64,000 bases of DNA, taken from NCBI RefSeq assembly GCF_017744395.1, contig NZ_JAGIBI010000001.1:868001-932000 (forward strand), in the 5' to 3' direction. The position numbers were made by a program, and so were the translations under genes. A model generated the notes under the pieces. The model had not been told where the DNA came from, made no database searches, and worked only from the letters and a program-made list of their open reading frames with translations. Origin of the DNA: Herbaspirillum sp. GTDB taxonomy: Bacteria > Pseudomonadota > Gammaproteobacteria > Burkholderiales > Burkholderiaceae_D. Shown here piece after piece: positions 9,303 to 18,688 of the stretch. Every line of letters starts with the position of its first letter. Position 1 is the stretch's first letter.

Positions 9303-11888
9303 TTACTTCCTGAACACCAGCTGGCCGTTGCTCACTTCCACGTGAACCACATCCTTCGGCCCGAACTTGCCGGCCAGGATTTCCTTGGACAGCGGGTTTT
9401 CGATCTCCTGCTGGATCGCGCGCTTCAACGGCCGCGCGCCATACACCGGGTCGAAACCGGCTTCGGCGATCTTCTGCAGGCCGGCCTCGCTGATCTGCAA
9501 GCCGATCTCCAGCTTGGCCAGGCGCTGCTCCAGGATGCGCAACTGGATCCTGGCGATGGCGCCGATGTTCTTCTCATCGAGCGCGTGGAACACCACGATC
9601 TCATCCACCCGGTTGATGAACTCCGGGCGGAAGTGCGTGCGCACCTCGGCCATCACCGCCAGCTTCACCAGCGCCGGATCGCTCTCTTCCATCGACTGGA
9701 TCCGGTGCGAACCCAGGTTCGATGTCATCACGATCACCGTGTTCTTGAAGTCCACGGTACGGCCCTGGCCATCGGTCATGCGGCCGTCGTCCAACACCTG
9801 CAGCAGCACGTTGAAGACGTCCGGATGCGCCTTCTCGATCTCGTCGAGCAGGATCACGCTGTAAGGCTTGCGGCGCACGGCTTCGGTCAGGTAGCCGCCC
9901 TCCTCGTAACCCACGTAGCCCGGCGGCGCGCCGATCAGGCGGGCCACCGAATGCTTCTCCATGAACTCGCTCATGTCGATGCGGATCATCGCCTCTTCGG
10001 TATCGAACAGGTAAGACGCCAGCGCCTTGCACAGCTCGGTCTTGCCCACGCCGGTGGGGCCCAGGAACATGAACGAGCCATACGGCTTGCTGGGGTCGCC
10101 CAGGCCGGCGCGCGAACGGCGGATGGCGTCGGACACGGCCACGATCGCCTCATCCTGCCCCACCACGCGCTGGTGCAGCACTTCTTCCATGTGCAGCAAT
10201 TTCTCGCGCTCGCCCTGCATCATGCGCGAGACCGGGATGCCGGTGGCGCGCGCCACGATCTCGGCGATTTCCTCGGCGCCCACTTGCGTACGCACCAGTT
10301 TCGGCTTTTCAGCGGCGACACCGGCGGCATCCTTCTTGTTCTGCACTTCCAGCGCGGCTTCCAGTTCTGCCAGCTTGCCGTACTTCAACTCGGACACCTT
10401 CTGCCAGTCGCTCTTGCGGGTAGCCTCTTCCATCTGCAGGCGGACCTTCTCGATCTCTTCCTTCAGCTGCTGGCCGCCCTGCGCGGTCGACTTCTCAGCC
10501 TTCCAGACTTCTTCCAGGTCGGCATACTCGCGCTCCAGCTTCAGGATTTCCTCCTCGATCAGCTGCAGGCGCTTTTGCGAGGCTTCATCCTTCTCGCGCT
10601 TGACCGCTTCGCGTTCGATCTTCAGCTGGATCAGGCGGCGGTCGAGCTTGTCCATGACTTCCGGCTTGGAGTCGATCTCGATCTTGATCTTGGCGGCAGC
10701 CTCGTCGATCAGGTCGATCGCCTTGTCCGGCAGGAAGCGGTCGGTGATGTAGCGGTGCGACAACTCGGCCGCGGCCACGATGGCCGGGTCGGTGATGTCC
10801 ACGCCGTGGTGCACCTCATACTTTTCCTGCAGGCCGCGCAGGATGGCGATGGTCGCCTCCACGCTCGGCTCATCGACCAGGATCTTCTGGAAGCGGCGCT
10901 CCAGCGCGGCATCCTTCTCGATGTACTGGCGGTATTCGTCCAGCGTGGTGGCGCCCACGCAATGCAGCTCGCCGCGCGCCAGCGCAGGCTTGAGCATGTT
11001 GCCGGCATCCATCGCGCCTTCGGCCTTGCCGGCGCCGACCATGGTGTGCAGCTCGTCGATGAAGACGATGGTCTGGCCTTCGTCCTGGGCGATTTCCTTC
11101 AGCACCGCTTTCAGGCGCTCCTCGAACTCGCCGCGGTACTTGGCACCGGCCAGCAGCGCCGCCATATCCAGCGACAGCACGCGCTTGGACTTCAGGCTGT
11201 CCGGCACTTCGCCGTTGACGATGCGCTGCGCCAGGCCTTCGACGATGGCGGTCTTGCCCACGCCCGGTTCGCCGATCAGCACAGGGTTGTTCTTGCTGCG
11301 GCGCTGCAAAACCTGGATCGCGCGGCGGATTTCATCGTCGCGGCCGATCACCGGATCGAGCTTGCCGGCGCGGGCGCGCTCGGTCAGGTCCAGCGTATAT
11401 TTCTTCAATGCTTCGCGCTGGCCTTCGTCCTGCTGCGACGATACCGAGGCGCCGCCGCGCACCGCCTTGATGGCGGCTTCCAGCGACTTGCGGGTGAGGC
11501 CGTTCTCGCGCGCGGCGCGACCGGCGTCGGACTTGTCGTCCACCAGCCCGAGCAGCACCATTTCACTGGCGACGAACTGGTCGCCATGCTTTTGCGCTTC
11601 CTTGTCGGCCAGGTTCAGCAAGGCCACCAGCTCGCGGCCGATCTGCACCTCGCCGCCGTTGCCGGAGACTTGCGGCAAACGCTGCAAGGCGCCCTGCAAG
11701 GCCGAGGACAGGCCGTTCACGTTCACGCCCGCGCGCTGCAGCAGCGAGCGCGCGCCGCCGTCGTCCTGGTTCAACAGGGCGATGACGAGGTGTACCGGTT
11801 CAATGTATTGATTGTCGTGGCCGACCGCCTGGGATTGCGCGTCGGCCAGCGCTTCCTGCAATTTTGTAGTGAGTTTGTCGAGTCGCAT
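9303..11888 (-). CDS. clpB: ClpB/Hsp104-type disaggregase
   Basis: 861 residues from ATG 11888, preceded by GGAG. A TTG four codons earlier overlaps this ribosome site and was rejected. ClpB is a hexameric AAA+ unfoldase that dissolves protein aggregates together with DnaK. Domains in order: Clp N domain ([20 protein letters not shown] onward, about 1-145), first AAA+ with Walker A GEPGVGKT and Walker [10 protein letters not shown], the coiled-coil middle domain (about 410-530, rich in E, K, L), second AAA+ with GPTGVGKT and [11 protein letters not shown], and the C-terminal D2-small domain. Length matches the family (857-865). A sigma-32 promoter lies at 11917-11944, and a terminator follows the gene, so it is a single-gene heat-shock transcript. 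Confidence 0.98.
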   Translation of the reverse strand: MRLDKLTTKLQEALADAQSQAVGHDNQYIEPVHLVIALLNQDDGGARSLLQRAGVNVNGLSSALQGALQRLPQVSGNGGEVQIGRELVALLNLADKEAQKHGDQFVASEMVLLGLVDDKSDAGRAARENGLTRKSLEAAIKAVRGGASVSSQQDEGQREALKKYTLDLTERARAGKLDPVIGRDDEIRRAIQVLQRRSKNNPVLIGEPGVGKTAIVEGLAQRIVNGEVPDSLKSKRVLSLDMAALLAGAKYRGEFEERLKAVLKEIAQDEGQTIVFIDELHTMVGAGKAEGAMDAGNMLKPALARGELHCVGATTLDEYRQYIEKDAALERRFQKILVDEPSVEATIAILRGLQEKYEVHHGVDITDPAIVAAAELSHRYITDRFLPDKAIDLIDEAAAKIKIEIDSKPEVMDKLDRRLIQLKIEREAVKREKDEASQKRLQLIEEEILKLEREYADLEEVWKAEKSTAQGGQQLKEEIEKVRLQMEEATRKSDWQKVSELKYGKLAELEAALEVQNKKDAAGVAAEKPKLVRTQVGAEEIAEIVARATGIPVSRMMQGEREKLLHMEEVLHQRVVGQDEAIVAVSDAIRRSRAGLGDPSKPYGSFMFLGPTGVGKTELCKALASYLFDTEEAMIRIDMSEFMEKHSVARLIGAPPGYVGYEEGGYLTEAVRRKPYSVILLDEIEKAHPDVFNVLLQVLDDGRMTDGQGRTVDFKNTVIVMTSNLGSHRIQSMEESDPALVKLAVMAEVRTHFRPEFINRVDEIVVFHALDEKNIGAIARIQLRILEQRLAKLEIGLQISEAGLQKIAEAGFDPVYGARPLKRAIQQEIENPLSKEILAGKFGPKDVVHVEVSNGQLVFRK

Positions 11889-11916
11889 GGTTCGCTCCAA
11901 TTTTTCAATGTGATGA

Positions 11917-11944
11917 AAATTGGGCCTGAGGCTTGATTTTCAAG
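11917..11944 (-). promoter_or_regulatory. Sigma-32 (heat-shock) promoter of clpB
   Basis: On the minus strand CTTGAAA (11938-11944), an exact match to the sigma-32 -35 consensus, then 13 bases, then CCCAATTT (11917-11924), close to the CCCCATNT -10. It ends 28 bases before the clpB ATG. Confidence 0.75.
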
Positions 11945-12007
11945 CAAACCGCCGGCGCAAAAACTTGATTTGTATCACACCCGCAACACCCGATGCCCGA
12001 TACCGCC

Positions 12008-12382
12008 CTAGCCGGCCAACGCCCGGTACGTTGCGAAACCGGCAATGCACAATACGATGGAACCGAACAGATGCAGCGCGGAATGGCCGATGGCCCAAAG
12101 ATAATCGCCCCGTTGCAGCAGGATCATGGCCTCGGCCGAGAAGGTGGAAAAGGTGGTGAGCCCACCCAGGAAACCTGTAATGGCAAACAGGCGCCACTCC
12201 GGCGACAGGCCCGGATGGTGCTCGAAGTAAGCCACCAGGAAGCCGATCACATAGCCGCCGACCCAGTTGGCCGCCAGCGTGCCTACCGGCACGAAGTGGC
12301 CGCCGATGTTGTACACCACCGAAAGCCGCCAGCGCAGCCACGCTCCCAGTGCCGCCCCCACTCCCACCGCCAGCCATCCCAT
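12008..12382 (-). CDS. crcB: CrcB/Fluc fluoride channel
   Basis: 124 residues, ATG 12382 with a GGGGGAGG ribosome site. Fluc proteins are dual-topology dimeric channels that let toxic fluoride leave the cell. Four membrane helices are apparent. The family motif GGLTTFSTFSAE, which contains the fluoride-lining TFSTF phenylalanines, is at about residues 73-84, and the helix-2 motif GTLAANWVGGYVIG is near residues 34-47. It is a single gene, as expected for a dual-topology homodimer. I see no fluoride riboswitch in the 63 bases before it; it probably shares the transcript of the LysR gene upstream. Confidence 0.93.
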   Translation of the reverse strand: MGWLAVGVGAALGAWLRWRLSVVYNIGGHFVPVGTLAANWVGGYVIGFLVAYFEHHPGLSPEWRLFAITGFLGGLTTFSTFSAEAMILLQRGDYLWAIGHSALHLFGSIVLCIAGFATYRALAG

Positions 12383-12445
12383 GCCGCCTCCCCCTGTCGT
12401 GTCCGTCGCCTCGATGATGCCAGAAACCGCAATAGTCGCGCCGCC

Positions 12446-13426
12446 TCAGGAAGCGTGTTCCTGCGCGGTAACAATCCCCTGCATTTCTTCGCGCAGCGAA
12501 CCGATGCGTTCCAGCGCCTGGTGGTCTTCCCGCAGCGCCTTGTCCACGCTCTCGTGCATCCAGTCGACCCAGGTGCTGATCTTGGCGTCCAGGTACTGGC
12601 GCGACGGATACAGCGCATACACGCCCATCTGCTGCATGCGGTGCTGCGGCAGCACGCGCACGATGGTGCCGGCGCGCAGCGGATCCACCGCCGAATAGAT
12701 CGGCAGCACGCCGATCCCCATGCCTTCGCGGATGCTGGCCAGCATCGCCTCGGCCACGTTGACCTGGAAATTGCTCTTGACGGCGATCGTGTCCATGCCG
12801 TCCGGCCCTTCGATCACCCATTCGTCCAGCGGCGACACTGGGCTCACCAGCTGCAGGCAGGTGTAGTTGGCCAGGTCGGCCGGCTTTTGCGGCATGCCGT
12901 GCTTGTCGACATAGGCCGGCGAGGCGCACAGCATGCTGAACGTGCTGCCCAACTGGCGGAAAATCAGGCCGGAATCCGGCAGTTCGCGCGCCAGCACCAG
13001 CGAGACGTCGTAGCCCTCTTCCAGCATGTCCGGAATACGCTGGGCCAGGGTCAGCTCCACCGCCACGTCGGGATAGCGCTTCTGGTAGCCGGAAATGGCC
13101 GGAATCACGTAGCGCTGGCCGAAACTGGTCATCGCGTGGATGCGCAAGCGCCCGGACGGCTTCACATAGGCGGCGCCGGCCTCGGCTTCGGCCTCTTCGA
13201 CATAAGAGATGATCTGCTGGCAACGCAGCAGGTAGCGCTCGCCGGCCTCGGTCAAGGCGATGCGGCGGGTGGTGCGGTTCAACAGGCGAGTGCGCAGGTG
13301 CCGCTCCAGGTCGGCCACGGCGCGCGAGACATGGGCGGTGGTCAGCCCCATTTGCTGGGCCGCGGAAGTAAAACTGCCGGCCTCGACCACGCGCTCGAAC
13401 ACGCGCATGTTTTGCAGGGTATCCAT
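12446..13426 (-). CDS. LysR-family transcriptional regulator (likely AaeR-like)
   Basis: 326 residues from ATG 13426, with AGGAAAG as ribosome site; the frame is open upstream but that extension has no family similarity. The N-terminal winged helix-turn-helix is clear: MDTLQNMRVFERVVEAGSF followed by TSAAQQMGLTTAHVSRAVADLE and LLNRTTRRIALTEAGE. The rest forms the effector-binding domain, with the usual GRLRIHAMTSFGQRYVIPAI opening. It is divergent from a four-gene aromatic-acid-type efflux operon, the classic arrangement for a LysR activator of its neighbour, as with AaeR and aaeXAB in Escherichia coli. An inverted pair of TTGCAATT/AATTGCAA elements lies in the shared region. The inducer is unknown. 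Confidence 0.9.
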   Translation of the reverse strand: MDTLQNMRVFERVVEAGSFTSAAQQMGLTTAHVSRAVADLERHLRTRLLNRTTRRIALTEAGERYLLRCQQIISYVEEAEAEAGAAYVKPSGRLRIHAMTSFGQRYVIPAISGYQKRYPDVAVELTLAQRIPDMLEEGYDVSLVLARELPDSGLIFRQLGSTFSMLCASPAYVDKHGMPQKPADLANYTCLQLVSPVSPLDEWVIEGPDGMDTIAVKSNFQVNVAEAMLASIREGMGIGVLPIYSAVDPLRAGTIVRVLPQHRMQQMGVYALYPSRQYLDAKISTWVDWMHESVDKALREDHQALERIGSLREEMQGIVTAQEHAS

Positions 13427-13547
13427 ACTCTTTCCTATGCTGCCGCCAGTTTCCTCAGGTAAGCTCTGCACGAATGGCGCATGTGGAAGCTCGCGTTTGC
13501 CGGACTGGCGGATGACAGCATTGTTACCCAAAACAGCCCTAGAATTA

Positions 13548-13575
13548 TTGCAATTTAAAGGATAAACAATTGCAA
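13548..13575. promoter_or_regulatory. Inverted repeat, candidate LysR operator of the efflux operon
   Basis: TTGCAATT (13548-13555) and AATTGCAA (13568-13575) are perfect reverse complements separated by 12 bases (centre to centre 20). They lie in the 225-base region between the divergent LysR gene and the efflux operon, 77 bases before the first operon codon. T-N11-A-type spacing fits a LysR dimer-of-dimers site. Confidence 0.55.
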
Positions 13576-13651
13576 ATTGGCGAATTTTTCCCAAGATAAT
13601 TACAAAATACAATACATATCATCTGATATTTACATATTTTGGGGTAATCTC

Positions 13652-15148
13652 ATGAAGCGCCGTTCCTCCCCTCGTTGGTCTGCCCTGACCGTCATTGCGC
13701 TATCGCTGACAGTCCTGGCAATCGCCGGCTGCGCCGACCAGGGAGGCATCAAACCGCAAGCGCAAGTACGCGAGGCTTCCACCCTCGATGCCGGCCAGGC
13801 CATCCGCCAGGCCGGCGCCGAAGCCGGCTGGCCGCAGCGCGCCTGGTGGCTGGCCTACAACGACCCGCAACTCGACGCGCTGGTACGGAAAGCCGTGGCC
13901 GGCAACCCCAGCATGGCCATTGCCGCCGCCCGCGTGCGGCAGGCGCAATCGATGGCGGTGGTCGCGCATGCCGGCGAATTGCCCAGCGCGCAACTGGACG
14001 CCGCCATCGGCCGCAAGGACTGGTCCGACAACGTCTATTACGGCGCCAGCTTCCGCGACAAGCTGACCTGGAACAACACCGCCACCCTGAGCCTGGCCTA
14101 CAACGTCGACCTGTGGGACCGCAACAAGAACACGACCGAGCGCGCCCAGGATGAACTGCATGCGGTCGCCGCCGATGCCCGCGCCGCCCAGCTCGATCTG
14201 GAAAGCAATGTGGTGCGCACCTATGTGCAATTGGCGCTGCAATACGGCCTGCTGGACAACACCGAAGCCATGCTCAAGGAAGAAGAGAAAATCCTCGACC
14301 TGGCGCACCGCCGCTTCAACGGCGGCCTCGGCACCCAGCTGGACATCACCCAGGCCGAAGCCCCGTTGCCGGAAACCCGCCGCCAGATCGAAGCCTTGCA
14401 TGAGAGCATCGCGCTGGTGCGCAACCAGTTGGCCGCCCTGCTGGGTGAAGGCCCGGGTGCCGGCGACAACATCGCACGACCGGTACTGGCGCTGCAGTCT
14501 CCCATCGGCCTGCCCAGCGCGCTGCCGGCCGAACTGGTCGGCCGCCGCCCCGACATCAGCGCCGCGCGCTGGCGCGTGGAAGCCGCCGCCCGCGGCATCG
14601 CGGTGGCCAAGACGGCCTTCTACCCCAACCTCAACCTGCTGGCCGGCATCGGCCCGGCCGCCGCCGGCGGCGGCATGCTGTCCTTCCTCAGCATGAAGAA
14701 CTGGCAAACCACCTACGGGCCGGCGGTCTCGCTGCCGATCTTCGAAGGCGGCCGCCTGCGCGGCCAACTGGGCGCCGCCGCCGCCGGCTACGACATCGAG
14801 GTCGAGCATTACAACGCCCTGCTGTCGCAAGCCCTGAAGACGATTTCCGACCAGGTGGTGACGCTGCAATCGGTAGCCCGCCAGCAACAGCAGGCGCATG
14901 AATCGATCGCCGCCGCGCAAAAGAACGTCGACATCGCCACCCACGCTTACCAGCGCGGCCTGACCGACTACCTCAACGTGCTGCATGCGCAAACCCAGTG
15001 GCTGCGCCAGCAACAGATCGAGCAGCAGTTGCAGGCCCAGCACCTGGCCGCCTATGCCACGCTGACCGCGGCCCTGGGCGGCGGACTGGAACCGGCCGCC
15101 GCACCTGAAGCCGCCGCCGACGGCACTATCCGGACCGCCGCGCAATGA
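13652..15148 (+). CDS. NodT-family outer membrane efflux lipoprotein
   Basis: 498 residues from ATG 13652. The N terminus is a lipoprotein signal: KRR, hydrophobic stretch and lipobox IAGC, so the mature protein starts at the cysteine near residue 27. Two outer membrane efflux repeats follow. Typical features are TLSLAYNVDLWDRNKNTTERAQDE, the short AELVGRRPDISAARWRVEAAA block of NodT/OprM-like factors, and GPAVSLPIFEGGRLRGQL in the second half. It forms the trimeric outer membrane duct of a tripartite pump. It is the first gene of the operon and overlaps the FUSC gene by four bases (ATGA), so translation is coupled. The related E. coli aaeXAB operon lacks such a gene. Confidence 0.92.
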   Translation: MKRRSSPRWSALTVIALSLTVLAIAGCADQGGIKPQAQVREASTLDAGQAIRQAGAEAGWPQRAWWLAYNDPQLDALVRKAVAGNPSMAIAAARVRQAQSMAVVAHAGELPSAQLDAAIGRKDWSDNVYYGASFRDKLTWNNTATLSLAYNVDLWDRNKNTTERAQDELHAVAADARAAQLDLESNVVRTYVQLALQYGLLDNTEAMLKEEEKILDLAHRRFNGGLGTQLDITQAEAPLPETRRQIEALHESIALVRNQLAALLGEGPGAGDNIARPVLALQSPIGLPSALPAELVGRRPDISAARWRVEAAARGIAVAKTAFYPNLNLLAGIGPAAAGGGMLSFLSMKNWQTTYGPAVSLPIFEGGRLRGQLGAAAAGYDIEVEHYNALLSQALKTISDQVVTLQSVARQQQQAHESIAAAQKNVDIATHAYQRGLTDYLNVLHAQTQWLRQQQIEQQLQAQHLAAYATLTAALGGGLEPAAAPEAAADGTIRTAAQ

Positions 15149-17370
15149 ACCAGCCCGCCACAACCACCGCGACGCGCACACCCTTCGGTGCACAACTGCG
15201 CGAAGCCGCCGGCGACTGGTGGCAGAACGAGCGGCCGACCTGGATCTACGTCTTCAAGATGGTCTTCGCCGGCCTGCTGGCGCTGGGCATCGGTTATACT
15301 CTCGACCTCGAATCGCCGCGCTCGGCGCTGATCACGGTCTTCATCGTGATGCAGCCGCAAAGCGGCATGATTCTGGCCAAGAGTTTCTACCGCGTGATCG
15401 GCACCCTGGTCGGCTCGGTCGCCGTGGTGGTGCTTGTAGGCCTGTTCGCGCAGACGCCGGAACTGTTCCTGATCGCCTCCGCCCTGTGGATCGGCCTGTG
15501 CACCATGGGGTCGGCGTACAACCGCAATTTCCGCTCCTACGGCTTCGTACTGTCGGGCTATACGGTGGCCCTGGTCGGCCTGCCGGCCGCGCTCCACCCC
15601 GGCATCACCTTCGATTCGATGATGACGCGCGTGACCGAGATCACAGTGGGCATCGTCTGCGCCGGCGTGGTCAGTGCACTGGTGTTCCCGCAAGCCAGCG
15701 CGCCGGGCCTGGTGCGCATCATCCGCGGCCGCTTCACCGCCTTCGTCGACCTGATCGGCGCCACCCTGGGCGGCACCACCGACCGCAAGAAACTCGATGC
15801 CGCCAACGCCCGCTTCATCGGCGACATCATCGGCCTGGAAGCGCTGCGCAGTTCGGCCATCTTCGAAGACCCCGAAATCCGTCTGCGCAGCGGCCGCCTG
15901 ACGCGCATGAACAGCGAGTTCATGGCGCTGTCGACGCGCGTGCATGCGCTGCACCAGTTGATGAACCGGCTGCATGCCAGCCCTGCGCCAAGCGCGCGAA
16001 TCGTCATCGACGCCATCTCCCCCTACTTCAAGGAAGTCCAGCCGCTGTTGACCCGCGACAGCGGCGAACCGGTCATGAGCGCGGTCGACGCCGCCGATGC
16101 CGCCCTCAAGCTGGAAGCCTACAAGCGCGAACTGCCGCGCCGCGTGCGCGCTACCCGCGGCGAGTTGCGCTTGGACAGCGATAGCGCCATGCTGGACTTC
16201 GACACCGCCTCCGAACTGCTGTACCGCGTCATCGAAGAGCTGCACGCCTACACGCTGACCTACGCCTCGCTGCCCCAGCGCCGCCATGAGCGCGAGCAAT
16301 GGGAACACGCCTACACGCCCAAGACCAGCATGACCACCGCGCTGATCGCCGGCGCCCGCGCCGCCGTCACGCTACTGCTGCTGTCGGCGTTCTGGCTGGC
16401 CAGCGGCTGGCCCAGCGGCGACGTGGCCGCGCTCAACGCCGCCGCCTTCTGCGCCATCACCTCGGCCGCGCCCGATCCGGCCAAAGCCACACGCACGGTC
16501 GCCATCGGCGTCGCCTTCGCCACCGTTGCCGGCTACTTCTACACCTTCCATCTGCTGCCGCGCGCCGACGGTTACTGGATGCTGGCGGCGATGCTCACGC
16601 CGATGCTGATGCTGGCCGTGCTGCTGACCACCAAGCCGAAATGGGCCGGCTACGGCCTGGGCATTTGCATCTTCTTCCCGTTCCTGGCGGTGCCCGACAA
16701 CTTCGCGCGCTTCAACGCCGCCGGCTATCTCAATGAAGCGGTGGCACTGATGGTGTCGCTGACCGTGACCGCCATCTCTTTCATGGTGCTGCTGCCGCCG
16801 ACCACCGACTGGATCGTGCGCGTGCTGGAGAAGCAACTGCGCAAGCAAGTGGTGGACGCCTGCTTCGGCAAGCTAGGGCACCTGGCGCTGAAGTTCGAAA
16901 GCGGCACCCGCGACCTGATGCACCAGATCACCATGCTCACCAGCAGCCGCCCGACGCTGCGCCAGATCGCCTTCGGCTGGACCTTCGCCACGCTGGAAGT
17001 GGGCCATGCCATCATCGAACTGCGCACCGAACTCAACGGCATCCGCACCGAACGCCCCGACCTGCTGCCGGCCGGCGCCTACGCCGCGCTGAACCGCCTG
17101 CGCGAAACCATTCCGGCCTTGTTCAATACCCCCAATCGCGACACCTTCGCCAACGCCCTGGCCGCCAACGACCATGCCATCGCCCAGGTGCAGCAAGCCA
17201 TCGGCCCGCATTACCGCGAACGCAGCGAACGCCATCGGCTGCAACGCACGCTGAGCTACCTGCACTTCATCCGCACTGCCCTGCTGGATCCGCAGTCACC
17301 GCTGCATACCATGCGCGACGGCGCCGCCGACGCCAACCCTACGAATTCCGGAGCCCGCCATGCCACGTGA
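15145..17370 (+). CDS. FUSC-family inner membrane efflux transporter (AaeB-like)
   Basis: 741 residues. AaeB-type proteins export aromatic carboxylic acids across the inner membrane. Two membrane blocks are seen: near residues 30-190 (MVFAGLLALGIGYTLDLESPRSALITVFIVMQPQSGMILAKSFYRVIGT pattern) and near 400-545 (LLLLSAFWLASGWPSG, TTKPKWAGYGLGICIFFPFLAVPDNFARFN). The first contains the PRSALITVFIVMQPQSG block typical of fusaric acid resistance proteins. A soluble region lies between the blocks and a helical cytoplasmic tail follows. It overlaps the outer membrane factor gene by four bases and the DUF1656 gene by 11, a tight operon. Substrate is unknown; aromatic acids are inferred from the family and the LysR neighbour. 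Confidence 0.9.
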   Translation: MNQPATTTATRTPFGAQLREAAGDWWQNERPTWIYVFKMVFAGLLALGIGYTLDLESPRSALITVFIVMQPQSGMILAKSFYRVIGTLVGSVAVVVLVGLFAQTPELFLIASALWIGLCTMGSAYNRNFRSYGFVLSGYTVALVGLPAALHPGITFDSMMTRVTEITVGIVCAGVVSALVFPQASAPGLVRIIRGRFTAFVDLIGATLGGTTDRKKLDAANARFIGDIIGLEALRSSAIFEDPEIRLRSGRLTRMNSEFMALSTRVHALHQLMNRLHASPAPSARIVIDAISPYFKEVQPLLTRDSGEPVMSAVDAADAALKLEAYKRELPRRVRATRGELRLDSDSAMLDFDTASELLYRVIEELHAYTLTYASLPQRRHEREQWEHAYTPKTSMTTALIAGARAAVTLLLLSAFWLASGWPSGDVAALNAAAFCAITSAAPDPAKATRTVAIGVAFATVAGYFYTFHLLPRADGYWMLAAMLTPMLMLAVLLTTKPKWAGYGLGICIFFPFLAVPDNFARFNAAGYLNEAVALMVSLTVTAISFMVLLPPTTDWIVRVLEKQLRKQVVDACFGKLGHLALKFESGTRDLMHQITMLTSSRPTLRQIAFGWTFATLEVGHAIIELRTELNGIRTERPDLLPAGAYAALNRLRETIPALFNTPNRDTFANALAANDHAIAQVQQAIGPHYRERSERHRLQRTLSYLHFIRTALLDPQSPLHTMRDGAADANPTNSGARHAT

Positions 17371-17560
17371 GATTTCCTTCTTCGACGCCTATATTCCCAC
17401 CCTGCTGTTGCTGGCGGTCGCGGCCGGCGCGCTGGCCTTCGCGGCTGACCGCCTGCTGGTGCGCATCGGCCTGTACAACATGGTGTGGCACCCGGCGCTG
17501 TTCCGCGTAAGCATGTTCGTCTGCTTCGCCTCGCTGATGGGCCTGTACGTGTATGCCTAA
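17360..17560 (+). CDS. DUF1656 small membrane protein (AaeX-like)
   Basis: 66 residues with two hydrophobic segments (about 12-32 and 45-64). The start MPREISFFDAYIPTLLLL and the middle motif LYNMVWHPALFRVS are the hallmarks of the DUF1656/AaeX family. These small proteins always accompany FUSC and HlyD efflux genes; their exact job is unknown. The gene overlaps the end of the FUSC gene by 11 bases and is followed by the adaptor gene 58 bases later. Confidence 0.92.
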   Translation: MPREISFFDAYIPTLLLLAVAAGALAFAADRLLVRIGLYNMVWHPALFRVSMFVCFASLMGLYVYA

Positions 17561-17618
17561 CCTGCCGCGCCAAACACGCAATACGAAAAAACAAAGAAAC
17601 ATTCAGGAGTAGTTCATC

Positions 17619-18605
17619 ATGTCGGTCAAATCGATTTTTCGCCCAGCCATCACCCTGCTGATTTTCCTGCTGGCCATCTTCCTCGCCTGGACGCTGTGGC
17701 AGCACTACATGGTCTCGCCGTGGACCCGCGACGGCCGCGTGCGCGCCGATGTGGTCAACATCGCGCCGGACGTCTCCGGCCAGGTGGTCGAACTGCCGGT
17801 GCGCGATAACCAGCTGGTCAAGAAAGGCGACCTCCTGATGGAAATCGACCCGGCGCGCTACCAGTTGGCGCTGCAGCAGGCCGATGCCGCCGTGGCCGCG
17901 CGCAAGTCCGACCTCGACGTGCGCCGCGCCGATGTCGACGTGCGCCGCGCCGACCTCAACATGCGCCGCGCCCAGGCCCGCCGCCGCGCCGACATGGATG
18001 CCTTGGTGGTCTCGCGCGAAGCCCGCGAAGACGCAGGCACCCAGGTCACCGCCGCCGAGGCCCAGTTCCAGGCCGCGCAGGCGCAGCTGCAGTCGGCCCA
18101 GGCCCAATACCAGGCCGCCGTATCCCAGCGCGACACCGCCAAGCTGAACCTGGAACGCACCAAGGTGTTCTCGCCGGTGGACGGCTACGTCACCAACCTG
18201 AACGTGCGCCGCGGCGACTATGCGGCCGCCGGCGCGGCCAAGATCGCGGTGATCGACAGCCATTCGTTCTGGGTCTACGCCTACTTTGAAGAAACCAAGC
18301 TGCCGCTGCTGTCGGTGGGCGACAAGGCCAAGATCCAGCTGATCAACGGCGCCACCCTGTCCGGCCACGTCGACAGCATCGCGCGCGGCATCTACGACCG
18401 CGACAATCCGCAAAGCCGCGAACTGATCGCCGACGTCAACCCGACCTTCAACTGGGTGCGCCTGGCCCAGCGCATCCCGGTCCGCATCCACCTGGACGAC
18501 GTGCCCAAGGACGTGCTGCTGGCCTCCGGCCTGACCTGCACCGTGGTGCTGGAGCCGGGCAGCGGCAAGGAGCAGAAGCAGGCTGCGCCGTCAGCCAAGA
18601 GCTGA
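17619..18605 (+). CDS. HlyD-family periplasmic adaptor of the efflux pump (AaeA-like)
   Basis: 328 residues, ATG 17619 with CAGGAG upstream. One N-terminal membrane anchor (ITLLIFLLAIFLAWTLWQHY) is followed by the first lipoyl/barrel half (VRADVVNIAPDVSGQVVELPVRDNQLVKKGDLLMEIDPARY) and a long alpha-helical hairpin. The hairpin is rich in A, Q and R, with repeats of DVRRADVDVRRADLNMRRAQ type near residues 95-125. The second lipoyl half reads KVFSPVDGYVTNLNVRRGDYAAAGA, and the rest forms the beta-barrel domain. It bridges the FUSC transporter and the outer membrane lipoprotein. A bidirectional terminator follows 20 bases after the stop. Confidence 0.94.
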   Translation: MSVKSIFRPAITLLIFLLAIFLAWTLWQHYMVSPWTRDGRVRADVVNIAPDVSGQVVELPVRDNQLVKKGDLLMEIDPARYQLALQQADAAVAARKSDLDVRRADVDVRRADLNMRRAQARRRADMDALVVSREAREDAGTQVTAAEAQFQAAQAQLQSAQAQYQAAVSQRDTAKLNLERTKVFSPVDGYVTNLNVRRGDYAAAGAAKIAVIDSHSFWVYAYFEETKLPLLSVGDKAKIQLINGATLSGHVDSIARGIYDRDNPQSRELIADVNPTFNWVRLAQRIPVRIHLDDVPKDVLLASGLTCTVVLEPGSGKEQKQAAPSAKS

Positions 18606-18626
18606 ATTACGGTATTTCAGGGCAAT

Positions 18627-18665
18627 AAAAAAGCGGGCGGATGAAAATCATCCGCCCGCTTTTTT
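18627..18665. terminator. Bidirectional terminator between the efflux operon and mntH
   Basis: An 18-bp stem with a three-base loop: 18627-18644 pairs with 18648-18665 around GCGGGCGGATGA / TCATCCGCCCGC. It is flanked by A and T runs, so it can end both the plus-strand efflux operon and minus-strand mntH. Confidence 0.9.
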
Positions 18666-18688
18666 TTATCAATACCGAAACCGGTTAT

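Noticed and set aside
9342-11936. A continuous open frame of about 860 codons on the strand opposite clpB
   Set aside because: GC-rich codon bias in clpB creates long antisense frames. The translation has no recognisable domain, is rich in Q, H, R and L, and lacks a ribosome site.
12383-12445. Fluoride riboswitch before crcB
   Set aside because: The short gap after the LysR gene lacks the conserved fluoride riboswitch pattern and is too short; only a good ribosome site is seen.
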